In this document: piece by piece, positions 6,493-6,662 of the stretch
Position numbering within the stretch: the stretch's first letter is position 1
Layout: each line of letters opens with the position of its first letter
Source: Bacteriovoracaceae bacterium
GTDB taxonomy: Bacteria > Bdellovibrionota > Bacteriovoracia > Bacteriovoracales > Bacteriovoracaceae
DNA: 6,662 nt
Assembly (NCBI GenBank): GCA_947440875.1
Contig: CANETG010000147.1
Location: forward strand, 1-6,662
Direction of reading: 5' to 3'
Program-made: the position numbers and the translations under genes
The notes under the pieces: generated by a model
Databases searched by the model: none
Told to the model about the DNA's origin: nothing
The model's input: the letters and a program-made list of their open reading frames with translations, nothing else

Positions 6493-6662
6493 TTAGCCAA
6501 TGAGCTTAAGAGCGTTCTGAGAACTCATGTTTGCCTGAGCAAGTACAGATGTACCAGCAGCATTCAGAATATCCAGCTTAGCTTTCTGAGCAGTCGCATC
6601 AGCGTAGTCAAGGTCACGGATCCGAGAGTTCGCGGCCGAGAGATTTTCTGTGGATACCTGTA
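6493..6662 (-). CDS. fliC: Flagellin, C-terminal 55 residues (partial)
   Basis: Only the 3' end is in the window; the N-terminal part and start lie beyond the right edge. The 55 visible codons run from QVSTENLSAANSRIRD to QNALKLIG and the TAA stop at 6493-6495. This is the conserved flagellin D0/D1 C-terminal helix. The NLSAANSRIRDxDYA and AGTSVLAQAN motifs are near-diagnostic. The protein is the subunit of the flagellar filament: its C-terminal helix packs with the N-terminal helix in the filament core and carries the export and polymerisation surface. Bacteria of the suspected group often have several flagellin copies, so which paralogue this is cannot be told here. The gene is convergent with ddl, 67 bases apart, with its own strong terminator between them. 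Confidence 0.93.
   Translation of the reverse strand, partial: QVSTENLSAANSRIRDLDYADATAQKAKLDILNAAGTSVLAQANMSSQNALKLIG

Overview
The window looks like chromosomal DNA from a motile, Gram-negative, moderate-GC bacterium. The flagellin C-terminus, a secreted M36-like metallopeptidase and the general codon and protein style recall Bdellovibrionota (Bdellovibrio, Bacteriovorax or Peredibacter relatives). That placement is an impression from remembered sequences, not a search result, and should be held at moderate-to-low confidence. There are no tRNA or rRNA genes, insertion sequences, CRISPR arrays or phage genes.

Layout. On the minus strand, 1-2079 holds the first 693 codons of a large secreted zinc metallopeptidase whose C-terminus lies beyond the left edge. 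A 262-base divergent intergenic region (2080-2341) holds two small dyads, a short tandem repeat, a weak terminator-like hairpin and a possible sigma-70-type promoter. On the plus strand, 2342-6425 carries four tightly packed genes. These are a thiolase resembling the 3-oxoadipyl-CoA thiolase (PcaF/PaaJ) branch, a 118-residue exported protein of unknown function that overlaps the thiolase by 7 bases, an NAD(P)-dependent aldehyde dehydrogenase 9 bases further on, and D-alanine--D-alanine ligase (ddl) 11 bases after that. On the minus strand at the right edge, the last 55 codons of a flagellin gene converge on ddl. A strong intrinsic terminator belonging to the flagellin transcript lies between them.

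How they fit together. Spacing suggests that thiolase, exported protein, aldehyde dehydrogenase and ddl are co-transcribed. Thiolase plus aldehyde dehydrogenase suggests acyl-CoA and aldehyde or aromatic-acid catabolism feeding acetyl-CoA. Ddl supplies the D-Ala-D-Ala dipeptide for peptidoglycan and is an unexpected partner. The metallopeptidase and flagellin are separate transcription units. I see no clearly new multi-gene system. The points most worth checking are the calcium-loop-like insertion in the metallopeptidase, the odd operon with its unknown exported protein, the non-canonical NAD-ribose motif in the aldehyde dehydrogenase, and the structured divergent intergenic region.
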